Shown here: positions 10,631 to 23,060 of the stretch, one piece after another
How the letters are laid out: each line of letters opens with the position of its first letter
How positions within the stretch are numbered: position 1 is the first letter of the stretch
From: Stromatinia cepivora
Taxonomy: Eukaryota > Ascomycota > Leotiomycetes > Helotiales > Sclerotiniaceae
Direction of reading: 5' to 3'
Length of the DNA: 64,000 nt
Assembly (NCBI GenBank): GCA_014898415.1
Contig: RCTD01000028.1
Location: 372,001-436,000, forward strand
The notes under the pieces: generated by a model
The model's input: the letters and a program-made list of their open reading frames with translations, nothing else
Database searches by the model: none
Told to the model about the DNA's origin: nothing
Translations under genes and position numbers: made by a program

Positions 10631-11582
10631 TTATCGCTTTCTTTTCCCAGTTTTCACCTTTTTGGCTGGAGGCTCTTCTTCCTCTTCCTCCTCCTCTTCT
10701 TCTTCTTCCTCCTCCTCCTCCTCCTCGGCCTCCTCCTCTTCAACTTCGGCCTCCTCTTCAGCTTCAGCTTCTTCCTCTTCCTCATGCGCCGCCCCCTTCC
10801 TATCCTCAATCGTATCCTCAACCGCATACAACTCCGCCCTCAACCTCGCCAACTCGTTACTTATCCTCATCCTCTCCGCCTGCAACGCTATATCATTCAA
10901 CCCCCTCGCATAAGCCAATCTCGAGCGTCTCGATCTTCCGTATGCCCCGGCTGCCGGAGCTGGAACCACCACCGCCGCCGCCGCACCCGCCAATCCACTA
11001 CCTACAGGTCCAATCAAAAGCGGCATAATACGTCTCGCGCCCCCCGTACCTCCACCCCTCGGAACATTAGCTGCAGGAGGAGCACCCTGAGGCGGTACAA
11101 TAATCGCTGCTATACCTTCACGTGCAATACCCACTGCCACATCACCTAAATTACCAATTTGGCCGCCGAAATTACTGGCCGGTACCATGCCTGGTACATT
11201 TGGAGCTGCTTGGGCTGCTGCTTGGAGGTGCGCTACTGCGTTTTCATGATCTATTTATTCCAAATTAGTCCGACTTCCACCTATCCATCTAATCTTCAAT
11301 CAATAAAAACATAAACATACCATGTCTCAACGAACATCTACTTCCCGTCCCCCCATAATAACAATTCGTACAGGCCTCCTTCAAGCGGCCCGGCACCACC
11401 ACGCAATCGGTAAAAGGACCATTACCCTTGGTGCAACTACGACAAGAAGGGTTTTGTAAATCACCCACTTGGGTTGCTAACCATGCTTCTTCGTTTACGA
11501 CGCGACGGGGTCCAACTAGCAGGTTACGGTTAGGACGCATGGTTGTGTGGCGGAGAATGGGGAGGAGGGAGAGAGTAGTCAT
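10631..11582 (-). CDS. DUF3716-like cysteine protein with poly-Glu tail and nuclear signal
   Basis: Two exons, 11582-11321 and 11250-10631, give 293 residues. Exon 1 has a compact cysteine region, CRSCTKGNGPFTDCVVVPG then ACTNCYYGGTGSRCS, which matches the pattern I know for fungal DUF3716 proteins (two CxxC pairs around a GPF-C-V motif, possibly zinc binding). Exon 2 begins with an Ala/Pro/Gly-rich stretch, then a short helix (ERMRISNELARLRAELYAVED) and an acidic tract with more than 40 Glu in about 55 residues, ending PPAKKVKTGKRKR, a good nuclear localisation signal. Such proteins are usually of unknown function; a nuclear, possibly chromatin-associated role is an inference from the tail. 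A first exon further upstream cannot be excluded, because the frame just upstream of the ATG stays open for about 20 codons. Confidence 0.72.
10672..10765. repeat. TCC/TCT microsatellite encoding poly-Glu
   Basis: A run of CTT/CCT/TCC triplets on the plus strand, read as GAG/GAA codons on the minus strand, makes the acidic tract of the DUF3716-like protein. Mixed GAG and GAA codons indicate that the protein-level repeat is partly maintained and not only recent slippage. Confidence 0.85.
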
Positions 11583-12855
11583 GGAAGCTGTGACTTTGGA
11601 TGCGGGGGCGCCGTTGATTACTGATTGGGTTAGTGGTTGTTTTTAAAGAAGGGTGAGGAGACGGATTCAAAGATATGAGAGCGAAGATAATGAAGAAGAT
11701 AAAACATGGGGTTGGATTTTGGGATTGGGATTCAGCGATGTGAAACCAGAAAACCAATTGTACTCACAGGTTCCTGCAGGGGCACCCAGAGGGGGTGGAG
11801 GAGGAGGGGCACCCGCCATGAAGATTTATTTATACGAAGAATAGGACCTTTAAGTGTGTTTGGTGATACGTATGATTTTCTCTATGGAGCGTAATGAGCG
11901 AGTACAGGAAGATATAGATATTTCTTGAATGTGCGAGTGACATATATGACCTGAAGAGAATAGTGGCATTCCTTTGTTTTCAGGGGAAACCCCTGCCTTT
12001 GATGATTCTCTGGAACTCTTATGAGAAAGGGGTTCGAGGACCACAGCATTGTGAGATTGGTTCTTTGTGCGAAAGCCGCAAATGGATGGTGGGATCTTGG
12101 GTGAAAGGAGGGCAGTGTGGGAATCTGCAAATTAGATGAACGTTAACTAATTGCATCGTTCATCATTCATGTAGAGATGTGAAGACTAGCGTGTGAGGTA
12201 ATAAGCAGCTAGTATACGGTTCGAAAAACATTCATTGCTAACGTAGGGCCGATAGTGAATGAAGTAAACAGGTCACAAATACTCGTGGTAAAAACTCCAT
12301 CTAGAATAAATGAAGGACTCTTATAAGTCGTAAATAAACACAGACATGACAACAATCTACTTCCACAATCAACCATCTATAAATCAAATACCAAAGATAG
12401 GACCACTAACTATAATTCCTACACCGAAGCCCCCAAAGTAAACCAGTTCCCTGTCGGAAAGATAAAATGTGAATAGCACATATCCACAATCTACTCGGGA
12501 GGATTATAATACATGATACATAATCAAAAAAAAGAGAAAAAAACCAAAGAAAAAAGAAACTCATCAAGGTCAATGTGAATGTATCATGATTTCAATATCT
12601 ATAACGACAATTAAGCAACGAACCCCAAAAAGGAAAGAAAACTAAAAGATATCCATTTCCAGCGCAACGCAATGCTATGCATGCATTCAGCCCATACAAT
12701 CCATCAAGAATTCCCAGTGATATAATATCATAAAAGACAAAAAAAAAGGAAAGCGCATCCATTGTATGTGCGTGTGTATTCAATTCATACATGCATACAA
12801 GCTCCAACCCCTTGACTTCCCACCACTTGCTCGTGGGATTATGCCGTAAGTGCGA
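11583..12855. other. Intergenic spacer, no gene seen
   Basis: About 1.3 kb upstream of the DUF3716-like gene and downstream of the amino acid transporter gene. Open stretches (11653-11844, 11706-11894, 12592-12807) lack any recognisable feature. An A-rich tract lies at about 12525-12560. Confidence 0.55.
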
Positions 12856-15320
12856 TCAAAACATTGGCAACTCCCCTCCTGCTCTATCTTTCCTATCACA
12901 ATAGCCCACATTCGGGACTTTATCAGCACCACTTGTCCAACTGATGACGGTTAATGCTGTAGTGTATACCATGACCACCAAGCCGAATATACAAAGTAAG
13001 ATGTCTGCCCCTTTGCGGAAACGCGTTCTAGCTACGCCGCGGTAATGTAGCATTGGCTTTGAATTGTTAGTTTGTAACTTGTGGGTATTGAAGTATGCCA
13101 TTGCAGAGAAGATTCGCAATGGACGTGAAAGGAAGTACATACCGGGTATATAAATACCAATGGAATACAAGCAAAACTTCCCACAATCGACACGAATTTA
13201 TCCAGATCATTGGAACCAACATATGCGATGGACGCACAGAGGGCAACGACGAAGAAGCGGAAAACGTTCTTCTGCCATTTGATATAAGGGTTGTATTTTC
13301 CGCTTTTGGTAAAAAGTTCATTTTCTGTAATTCTGATGGCTGGGAAGATCTGTAGGGGAGTTGATAGAAGAATGGCGCATGAATAGAGGAATTGGACCCC
13401 ATTAGCCATCTTGTAATTCTGGGGAAGGTTGAGAAGGACAACTGTTTCTACATGGGACCCAAATGCAGCGTATGAAAGAGCGCCCATGGAGATGAACACT
13501 ACGCTGATGATGATCATGACCATACCAAGAACGGGAGGAAATTTCTTCGGATTCTTCATGGATTCTTGAATAGGTATGATCAAGCCAATTCCTTCGAAAG
13601 TAAAAATGGCGGTGCCAATGAACAATGTCCAGTCTTGCTGATTGAAATTGACGATGTCAGAGATACCACCCTGTTTCACAATTGTGAAAATGTCGTAGTA
13701 ATAGAGATAAATCAAACCGACAAGAATGAACGCATCTGCTATTAGTGCGGTAAATCCAAGCTTGCTGATATCGCGCAAAAGAGAGAATGGCAAGAAAATA
13801 GCCATTTGAAGCAAGATCAACCATGAGACCTCCCAGTGAACTCTACAGTTAGTCACAGCTGCTATGAAAGCTTGCAGATTCTCTGATGTGAATACAATGT
13901 ATGCAGCCACGAATCCCATCTGACTAATAACGATCGACGCGAGAATGACTGTTCGCATCCATCTTCCGTATAGAACACCTCCCATATCTCCAAATGACGC
14001 TTCAACCTTTAGTCGCGTGTTGACGAGCAACACGAAGCAGTAATAACTCAAAAGTGCAACAAAAATAAGGATGACGTTACTGAAAAGCATCCCGCCGTTG
14101 AGGTACGCTTTCGGTAGGAATAACACGCCGGTACCCACGAAAGATTTAAGCAGTAACAATGAAGCTTGGAAAGGAGTGGTTGTTCCCTGTGGTGCGCGCT
14201 CCTTGCGCTTTCTTTTCCGGCGACCAGGTGTGAGCAGAGCACTATTTTCCATAGGCTCTCTGTCTTCGTCACTACCATCACCATAGTCATCAGAGACCGC
14301 ATCCGATCCAAAGTATTCATCAGGTCCGAGTACCTCGTCGTCTTCTTCCAATTCCTCACCGGCAAAGTGACCGTAGATAGTCAAAAACTCAAGGAAGTTG
14401 TTGGTAAATATCTTTGGCTGTCGTTGCGTGAGCCCTCCACCTTCTTCCATATCCAAACCTTCAGGAGTTGGGCTGCCTGCTGCTCGGCGTAGATAGTTTC
14501 GTCTGAATCCGCCTGGCACTTTGATTGTGCCTATGTCAAGGACTTCGTTCTCTGCCTCTGGTCGCGAAATATGGAAGCTCTTACTTCTCTGAGATCGACT
14601 TGCTCTGTGGGCATCCTCGGTCCATCTGTATATAGGCCTGGTAACATCACCACCTTGTAATCGCAGACTTGAAAACTCATCATCATCAAGCCCAGGTGCT
14701 ACATTTTCAATTGCTTGCTTTGATGTACTAGCTGGAGAGCCCACACGGAATGATGGTGACTGTCCGCTTGGTCCAAAGATTCCATCAGCGGCACCGTCAC
14801 CGCCTAGCTGCGAAGGTACCGGTTGTACCAAATGTCTCTTTATAATTTCTGGGTCCTCGTAGGCTGTCGGACCAGCCCATCCTTGCCCTCCTTGTACGGA
14901 TCGTGGGATAGAGCCATAATTGCTATGCACTCCTGTACCTTGTATTTGTTTGCCGGCAGCGGCTGGTGATAATGGACGAATGGGAGGTGTTCCAAAGCTA
15001 GGAGGAGTTTGCCCGATAGAGTTCGAAAGAGCAGCAGCTAAGGCGCTAATACCCGGGCCAGGCGCATAAGATGCCGGGCCACCTGCGCCAGCCAGAGGCA
15101 GAGGGGGAATATTCTCGGAAGAGTCTGACGCGGAGAGTTGGTCAGGAGTAGATATCTGGCGAATTTGCGGCGTGCCTTGATGAGAAGGTACTGGTGAAGC
15201 TAATCGAGCTGTTGATTTATCTCTTGAAGATGGGCTCCCCGACCGCCCTCTAAATGAGTCTGGTGTCGGTGAAGAACCCATTGGGACTGGCAAAGGTCGA
15301 GAAGAGGAAGGAGTCGACAT
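12856..15320 (-). CDS. avt3: Vacuolar amino acid transporter, Avt3/Avt4 type (AAAP family)
   Basis: Two exons, 15320-13143 and 13056-12856, give 792 residues. The first 380 are cytosolic and mostly disordered (Ser/Pro/Gly-rich), containing a conserved patch near RRNYLRRAAGSP and an acidic patch. The Aa_trans domain starts at about residue 385 with TTPFQASLLLLKSFVGTGVLFLP, typical of the family, followed by about ten more hydrophobic segments such as DWTLFIGTAIFTFEGIGLII and SIVGSFACIPLVFIYPP across the splice join. Yeast Avt3 and Avt4 export neutral amino acids from the vacuole, with long N-terminal tails that carry regulation. The join PP-MLHYRGVA restores the family sequence and adds the last membrane segment. 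The gene is head-to-head with a vacuolar-type cation-chloride transporter. Confidence 0.92.
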
Positions 15321-16391
15321 GATGATATAAGGTGAGGTCGGCGAAGGAGTTGGCAGTTATGTTTATTTGAAAATAATCCGTTGTGTCTTATCTCATGATA
15401 AACCGATGTATTGTAATCCTACTAACATGACCTATTGGGATGGAAAAGATGGAAATCTTCATCCGCGATTTTCGTTAGCCTTGATATACTTTTAGATGAC
15501 AATAACAACAACTGGTGAATGATTTAAATGCAGTCTGTGGAGGATCGATTCGTATCTACTCACAAGATCTACAACTCTATCTGAAAGAATGATGAACAAA
15601 TAAAATGTTCTAAAAAAGAAAGATGTTGAAAGATGTTGTATTAGAAGAATATCGTATTGTCAGCTGGCTTGTCTCATTTGTCTCATTTGCCTATCTCTCA
15701 TTCTCATTCTCAGCTCACACCAAGCTAGTTATCTTCTACCTGTATGTAGTACCGTGGACTTGTATCGTATTCTCTCTCACGGCCCTTGTTAAATTGATTT
15801 GTTAAATTGATAATCTCAAACCAACAAATCGGGGGAATGCACCTGCAGTAAAGTAAAAAGACCCCGAAAATAATATTTGAAGCTCGACCAATTAAAATTT
15901 GACTTTGAATTCTTTTTATACCCGATTGGTCAGTATATGTAAATAAAGAGATATCCAAATAATTTCTCATACAAGGTAAAACATCTTATGAATTTTTTGG
16001 TACCATGAGCCATTTTCTATAGATATTATTGCGCTCATCGCAAACCCAATACAAGTATTTGTGTACATATACTCTTTCCTTTACCTTGACATCTTTCCCT
16101 TCTCTTCTCTTCTCTTCTCTCCTTCCCTTCCCTTATCTTCCGTCCCTCTTCCTTTATCTTTTCTGTATGGAACTTTTCTAAATAATGTTGCTGTTGAAAC
16201 TGTACCCTGCCACATGACGTCGAATGGCAATATCCTTGTTCTGTGGCTTCAGCAGCTCTTAGGTCTCGCAATTGTCTACTAGGTAGATGAGATACAAAGC
16301 AATATTTTCCTACCTACTTAACATATTCATTTCAAGGTAGATAGGTACTGCTATTACCATTGAGAATACTATCAATAATCGAGAATGCCCA
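15321..16391. promoter_or_regulatory. Divergent promoter region between two vacuolar-type transporters
   Basis: 1.07 kb between the two start codons; no gene within it. A pyrimidine-rich TTCTC/TTCCC stretch lies at about 16095-16150, in the side nearer the SLC12 gene, as in many fungal promoters. I could not define a TATA box with confidence. Confidence 0.55.
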
Positions 16392-19300
16392 ATGCCGCAC
16401 AAGATTGACAGCTCCCGCCAATCTAGCACCGACGAGCATGGAACTCAACAAATACAACACAGTGGTGAAGCTCCTGCTAGTGAATCAACCACTGCCAACA
16501 ATTATTCCTTGACGGATCAATTTTTACACGCATTTTCTCGCGCTGGAATTGGTAATGACCAAACACCGAACTCGCCAGAGGAACAGAATCAAGATCCTTA
16601 TTCTGCCAGCACCATGGGGGATAACTCATTGACCGTGCAAATGCATAATGAGACAGACCGACTGAAGAATGGCACATTGATCCCTAGAGCAGGACTGGTA
16701 CCTCGACCAATTGGCGGACAAGATAAGCTGGGGATGTTCTCCGGAGTGTATGTCCCAACATGTCTCAATGTTTTGAGCATTTTGATGTTCCTTCGATTTG
16801 GATTCATCCTAGGGCAAAGTGGGATTCTGGGCATGATGGGTTAGTTCTTGACTCCATGATGCGCCAACAAATATTGACAACACATCTAGGTATGCTTGTC
16901 GCCTCATATGTGATTAATTTTGTCACTACCTTCTCCCTGTCTGCTATCGCCTCGAATGGAACAGTGCGCGGAGGTGGGGCATATTATTTGATCTCTCGTT
17001 CTTTGGGTCCAGAATTTGGGGGATCGATCGGGCTGGTCTTTTATCTGGGCTTTGTATTCAATACTGGAATGAACGCAGTGGGCCTCATCGATTGCATAAC
17101 GCTGAATTTTGGTGCAGACTATGGCAATTGGGCCCAGATTCTGCCTGAAACAAAATGGTATTGCTACCTTTGGTCTACCATAATACTCGTTCTCTGCACG
17201 CTGGTATGCTTGGCTGGATCTGGAATCTTTGCAAGGGCTAGCAATGGACTATTGGTTATTCTAATTCTCGCTACATTGAGCATCCCACTATCCGCGCTCG
17301 TCGTCAGTCCTTTTGAAAGTCGAAAGCTAGGAATTGAATATACGGGCATCAGCTTGCAGACACTCTCTGGAAATCTTCTACCTAAGCTTACTAGGGATGC
17401 CGCTGGCGGTCAAATTAATGGAAGAGAGACTTTTCAGGATCTGTTCGGCATTTTGTTTCCTGCAACTGGAGGTATATTTGCTGGTGCCAGTATGAGTGGT
17501 GACCTAAAGTCTCCGAGCAAAGCAATCCCCAAAGGGACTCTCTATGGCCTTATCACAACTTTCTGCCTGTATTCTTTAGTCATACTAGCTATGGCCGCCA
17601 CCGTGACTCGCTCATCCTTTCTCAGAAATACGAATGTGCTTCAGGAGACAAACTTATCAGGCCTATTGATCCTGGCAGGGGAAGTATCCACTAGCTTGTT
17701 CTCTGTTCTCATGGGAATTATTGGCAGTGCAAAGCTTCTCCAAGCAATATCAAGAGATAGCCTGTTACCAGGATTTTCTATATTTGGCCAAGGAACCGAA
17801 AAAGCTGATGAGCCTACTTTTGCGATTCTTTTTACATTCATTATCGCACAATTGACAATGCTCGGCGACCTCAATCAAATCGCCAGTTTTGTGACAATGA
17901 CCTATCTTGTAAGTACGATTTGGCTAAAGTATATGTATATGGCCTGCAAATCCTCTAAATTTCACTTTCCCCATCACGTTAGGCGCAATTGCGTCCGCTT
18001 GATAACCAGTACTGTATTTTGTTGTTCACTTATGCCGTTTCCATATATGCGTCGAGTGCAGTAGGACTCATGGTTCCATTTTCATGCCCAAGAACTATTA
18101 TGGGTAGCATTGGCTAATATCTTTAGATGACTTTTCTGGTCATGAACCTCGCCTGCTTCCTCCTTTCAATCGGGTCTGCACCCAATTGGCGCCCAAGTTT
18201 TCATTTCTTCAACTGGCAGACTGCTCTTGCTGGTGCAATAGTGTCAGGAGCCGCGATGTTCTTTGTGGATGGCTTCTATGCAACGGGATCTGTAGGTATT
18301 CTTCTTCTACTATTTCTTCTTATCCATTATTCTGTAGAGCCAAAAAGCTGGGGCGACGTATCTCAAAGCTTGATTTATCATCAAATTCGAAAGTACCTCC
18401 TCAAGCTAAAACAGGAGCATGTCAAATTTTGGCGTCCTCAAGTTATTTTACTTGTGAATGATCCACGTCGACAATACAAACTTATACAGTTTTGCAACTC
18501 TATGAAAAAAGGTGGTCTGTATATTCTGGGTCACATTATCGTGACGGATGATTTCAGTCAATCAATACAAGAAGCTGTAAGTGAAATATCTACGCCTTTC
18601 CACAAATGAAAATGGTTCATCTGTTCATTTGGACATGCGCATGTACTGATTATAGAGAGCAGCGTCGTCAACAAGCCGCATGGAACAAATATATTGATTT
18701 TTCAAAGATCAAAGCATTCGTCAATATTGCCATTTCTCCGGCTTTAGAATGGGGAGCACGCAACATTGTCCTCAACGCAGGTCTAGGAGGAATGAGACCT
18801 AATATCGCAGTAATGGGATTCTACAATCTGGATGACCTCAGAAACTCGCAGCCATTGATAGACATTTCGGAGCCACAGAAATCATCATCGAACAACGCCG
18901 AGACACCCAAGAATCCACCCCGGAACAAGCGTCAGAACAGCAAGGAAAAGAAGATGCAAGGTGTGCTACCAACTGATTTGTGCCGGACTGAGGGAATGAT
19001 GAGTGTCACGAGCTATGTGACCATTCTAGAAGACCTACTCTTCAAGCTACAGATCAACGTTGCAGTGGCAAAAGGATTTCGAGATCTGGAGTTGCCTGAT
19101 GCGGAGAACACAAAGAAGTGCATTGATCTTTGGCCTATTCAAATGTCTGCTGAAATTGCAGCCCAAGGTAATCAAAAACAGAATGTTTTGACCACCAATT
19201 TTGATACATGTAAGACCCCGGTGGTTTTGTGCATATAGTTTTACCTGGTGTCAAGCAGTGATTGGCAATGACTCTTTTACTTTCCGTATTCACTACTTCT

Positions 19301-20977
19301 GAATTATTCGGAATAAGCTGACAATGTCCATAGATACTTTGATTCTTCAGCTTGGGGTTATTTTGAACACTGTGCCTGCTTGGAAGAAAGCATATAAGCT
19401 TCGGGTGGCTGTATTTGTTGAATATGAAAACGACGTGGAGGAGGAAAGAGGCAGGGTTAAATCACTACTCGAGAATCTCCGCATAGAGGCCGAAATTCTT
19501 GTATTCTGGTTGGCATCGGGGGACATCCCATCCTATGAGATTATCATTAATGGTGCAAATCCCGGTGCTGATCAAGTTGACGAGGTCGAGGAGTGTCTCA
19601 ACGGACAAGATTGGTGGGATGAGATACAGAAACTTCGTGGACATCGTGGAGCAACCACATCTGCTTCAGTAGATTTGGCTCAAATCGCGAACATATTTCA
19701 CGCTGCTCCGACTTGGCCGGGTGCATCATTTCAACAGGGTCCACGATATGAGAGTGTAAGTATATGACCTGCCCTTCAACCTCTTAGATGTCTCAATTTT
19801 TTCTGTCCCGGAAAATATCCATTATTCTCAATGCTTCCTGCGCTGACCTTTGAATGCTTTCTAGGCGGAACGATTTCTTGGACTCCGACGGCTACTGAGA
19901 AAATCGAAGAAACGACAAAATATGAGTAATTTGAATGGGTTAGGTGTTAGTATGGGCATGCGATCTCAAAGATTAGAGCCCGGTATAACGAGCCGACATG
20001 CTAGTCACGGAAGTGCTAGTGAAGATTCCGATAGTGATTCTGAACTTGAGCCCGAGTCTGATGATAAAAGTGCCGCAAGCGAAGGAGACCTTGATGATTT
20101 CGAATCAGATAGCGAATCTCATGGCGTCGAGATCAAACCACTTGCAAGAAGAAGAAGTCATGGCGATAGCTTACGTGGTCCCCCTATATCTAAACGAGCA
20201 GCTGGAGAAAAGGAACCAATTCCTCCTACGATTTCAAAATCTACAAGGCAATCGATAATTGAATCTTTCAATAAATCGCCAGATTTATCGATACCAAGCG
20301 CTTCGGCACCTGTGTCACCACCACATTCACCTCGAGCACCCAATACTCAGCCATCACCAGTTACTCTTCCCGACTCCCGACAATCACTAAAGGTCTCGCA
20401 AAATTCTCTTGCCGCTCCTAATTCATCAGCATCATCGACTCTCCTACGACCTCCTGCTCAAGTAGCGAAACCGCCAATATCTAGACACGCATCTACCCCG
20501 AAATTTTCATCAAAGCCCGTTCCCATAACACGCGTAGCCACTGAAGATGGTCCAGGCCCTAGCATAATGTTTTCCGAAACGCACTCTCCGCCCACAACCC
20601 GCAAATCATCATCTCGTATCCCCTCCGCTTACTGTTCCTCTCCCTCCTTCGACCGTATCTCCGAAGCATCCGGTTCCTCTCATCCCCCGCCCAACCCTCC
20701 TTCCCCCACCCACTCCTCATATTCATTACAATCTCTTCCACTCAGTTTTAACGATTTACCTTGCAGGGCACAGCATTTGATTCTTAATCAGTTGATTAAG
20801 AGTCAGAGTGAGAAGACGGCGGTTATTTTTACTACGTTGCCAAGTCCGGTTGATGGGACGGGGAAAAGTAAAGAGGCGAGTGAGGGGTATCTGGGGGATT
20901 TGGAGGTGTTGTGTAGGGGCTTGCCGCCGGTCCTGTTGGTGCATAGTAATAGTATGACGGTTACGGTTAGTTTGTAG
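16392..20977 (+). CDS. vhc1: Vacuolar cation-chloride cotransporter (SLC12 family, Vhc1-like)
   Basis: Six exons (16392-16839, 16890-17908, 18127-18576, 18660-19209, 19334-19755, 19865-20977) give 1333 residues. Residues 1-115 are disordered; the APC/SLC12 domain follows with LGMFSGVYVPTCLNVLSI, GMMGMLVASYVINFVTT and the signature VRGGGAYYLISRSLGPEFGG, about 12 membrane segments in all. The cytosolic half has the SLC12 C-terminal parts (IKAFVNIAISPALEWGARN, LILQLGVILNTVPAWKK, LRVAVFVEYE) and ends PVLLVHSNSMTVTVSL, with a Ser-rich acidic insertion of about 280 residues before the end. Yeast Vhc1 moves K+ and Cl- across the vacuolar membrane. The third intron (218 bp) is long; joining directly across it (MTYL to MTFLVMNLACFLL) restores family sequence. 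The acceptor of exon 4 was fixed by frame. Confidence 0.92.
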
Positions 20978-20985
20978 GAATGGAA

Positions 20986-21036
20986 GGAGGATGGGGAAAG
21001 GATTGTATACATATGGAAGCGGCGTTGGAGTTAGAT
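20986..21036. repeat. Direct repeat copy 1, after the SLC12 stop
   Basis: A segment of about 51 bp beginning GGAGGATGGGGAAAGG and ending GCGTTGGAGTTAGAT. A diverged second copy lies 115 bp downstream. Confidence 0.75.
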
Positions 21037-21043
21037 TAGTGTG

Positions 21044-21061
21044 TGATTGATTGATTGATTG
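21044..21061. repeat. GATT microsatellite
   Basis: About four GATT units between the two copies of the longer direct repeat. Confidence 0.8.
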
Positions 21062-21100
21062 GATAAAAATAGGCATGCGACCGGGAATACGATAACAATT

Positions 21101-21152
21101 GGAGGATAGGGAAAAGGGCCCGATACATATCCAAGCGGCATGGGAGTTAGAT
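21101..21152. repeat. Direct repeat copy 2
   Basis: Begins GGAGGATAGGGAAAAGG and ends GCATGGGAGTTAGAT; same order of landmarks as copy 1 (GGAGGAT, GGGAAA, ATACATAT, CAAGCGGC or GAAGCGGC, GGAGTTAGAT) with scattered substitutions. Confidence 0.75.
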
Positions 21153-23060
21153 GGCCATACATACGATAAAGAACACGATTAGTTTTTAATAAGATTTCCA
21201 GATTCTGATTTTCCCAGTTTTGCTACAAATAACGTATCTCGAAACCGCTTTTCTCTGGACCTCACACATTTTATAGAACTAACTCCAAAAATATCCTAAC
21301 TTAATTGGTATAACTTTCAACTGGAAAAAGGTCTTTTGGAAATCATCAGAATTGACGGGCTCACATGAATTACTTGTCTTGAATAGAGAGTTGACTGGAC
21401 CATCATTCGTTGATCGTACGATACAACAAGAAAGATAAATTTATAGCTCACTTCTATGAGCTCTTCGCGGTAGCTACCGCTATCTTGGATTTGGATGCTC
21501 GCGAAGCTGTATGGGTTATTGGATGTATATGGTAAAGATTACCTCCGTCCGCCTGTCGGATTGAGCTGATGATTGGTGATGGTTCTATGGTGTCAATATT
21601 CCAGTCGTAGCTCATCGGCGGTTGGGTATATGAAAGGCCACATTTCCTGGTTCTTTAGGATATTGTAAATAGGAACTGAGGTTCTGCTGTGTACGAGCCA
21701 ACTAAAGCTTTGTACTCGGATTTGTGGTAGGGTGAATTAGTACTGTGGTTAGTTATAATGATCCTATGTAATCTAAGTAATGGCCAACAGGATTTGATGT
21801 GATCTTTTGCCTAATGCAGGTTGTAAAATGGAACGGGATTTTGCATGTGAAAGTAAACCTCCAACTGATAGGTCGACATGACAGGTAGTTGTTTGCTTAT
21901 GATGTTATCGCTTTTGTCTTTACCCAGAATCTGCGCTGGCCTCCATGACCATATAATGATGTGCTCAAGGGTAGGGGTTACGATCGTGTACCGTCAGTTC
22001 GTTGCTCATGGATCAAGATTCAATACAGCCTCAGATCTACTAATGTGATAGAGCTAAATAATTAGAGGAGGATACTGCGTGGACTCTCCTCGAATCCGTG
22101 AAAGCGAACTAATGTTTTTCAGGGTGCCTTGCAGATATCCCTTGTCAAATATTCGAACATATATGTTGCAAACACTCTGATCCGGGCTGTGTATCCCCCG
22201 CGGCTCCATGACAACCTATCCAAATATGAAATATGATCCGCAGCAGGGGATGCCAAAGAGCATTTGAAACCATACTCAGCTATACCATCCAGGCACTGCC
22301 AAGATGTAGCTTCCCGATGCAAAACGCGAGGTAGCATAACGCTGACCAGTGATGTAAGGGTCAACGGCTTGAGATTCATGTCGCAATAGAAGTTGCCTTC
22401 ATGAACACCACGTTCCAGTTTCATTGAAGGTGTTCTAACAAGATGTTGGAATATCCAATTCAACAACCTGATGAATAGGAACGTAGATAGATGTAATAGA
22501 ATTCAGAAGTATGCATATTCCATTTTTGTGCTACGCCACCTACCTCGCTCCTGCTTGCATTTTCTCGATATACTGGTTCGTTTACCTGAATCTGTGTTTG
22601 TTAATCTCATGGTAAGCGGCTTTCTGCAACCTTCCCGTGTGGTCCCGTATATTTTCCGAGAACGTGAAGAGGGGACATATGATAGTAATATATCAATATC
22701 TTTACGTCAAAGACTGAACCCTACTAATTCTAGCAACTGCTCAATTTCCTCCAATAGTACTTTATGGATTGAGCGTTGCATGCGTGGGCATTTTATCCCA
22801 TTTCTCAAGTCCTCAGGAAATAATTATAAGCAAGAGTAAGTAACGAAAAAGTCGAAAATGCGCCGTGGTTGAGGATGAGGATTATGGATTTTGATTATAA
22901 AAAATGAATGAAATTATTGATTTGGGGAATCAACCAAAGATGGTCACGTGTATTCATTCAATTTACACGAGAATTCGCGAACCGCGTCCCTGCGTGTTTC
23001 CCGACTTCATTAATTAAACAAAAGTTCCGAGGAAACTCGTAGCATTACCGACAACAAGAG

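Larger units (their letters stand above)
20978..23060. other. Intergenic spacer of 2.1 kb with a duplicated segment
   Basis: Between the SLC12 gene and the polymerase delta subunit gene, both on the plus strand. It contains a diverged direct duplication just after the SLC12 stop and a GATT microsatellite. Open stretches at 22119-22466 (minus, 115 codons) and 22471-22839 (plus, 122 codons) sit back to back but show no domain, membrane segment or splice partner; I do not call them genes. Confidence 0.5.

Noticed and set aside
10511..11149. Plus-strand frames rich in Phe/Leu or Ser over the DUF3716-like gene
   Set aside because: They are frame shadows of the GAG/GAA repeat and of the Ala/Pro-rich coding sequence on the other strand.
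22119..22839. Back-to-back open stretches of 115 and 122 codons
   Set aside because: No domain, splice partner or composition bias; length is within chance for a 2-kb spacer.
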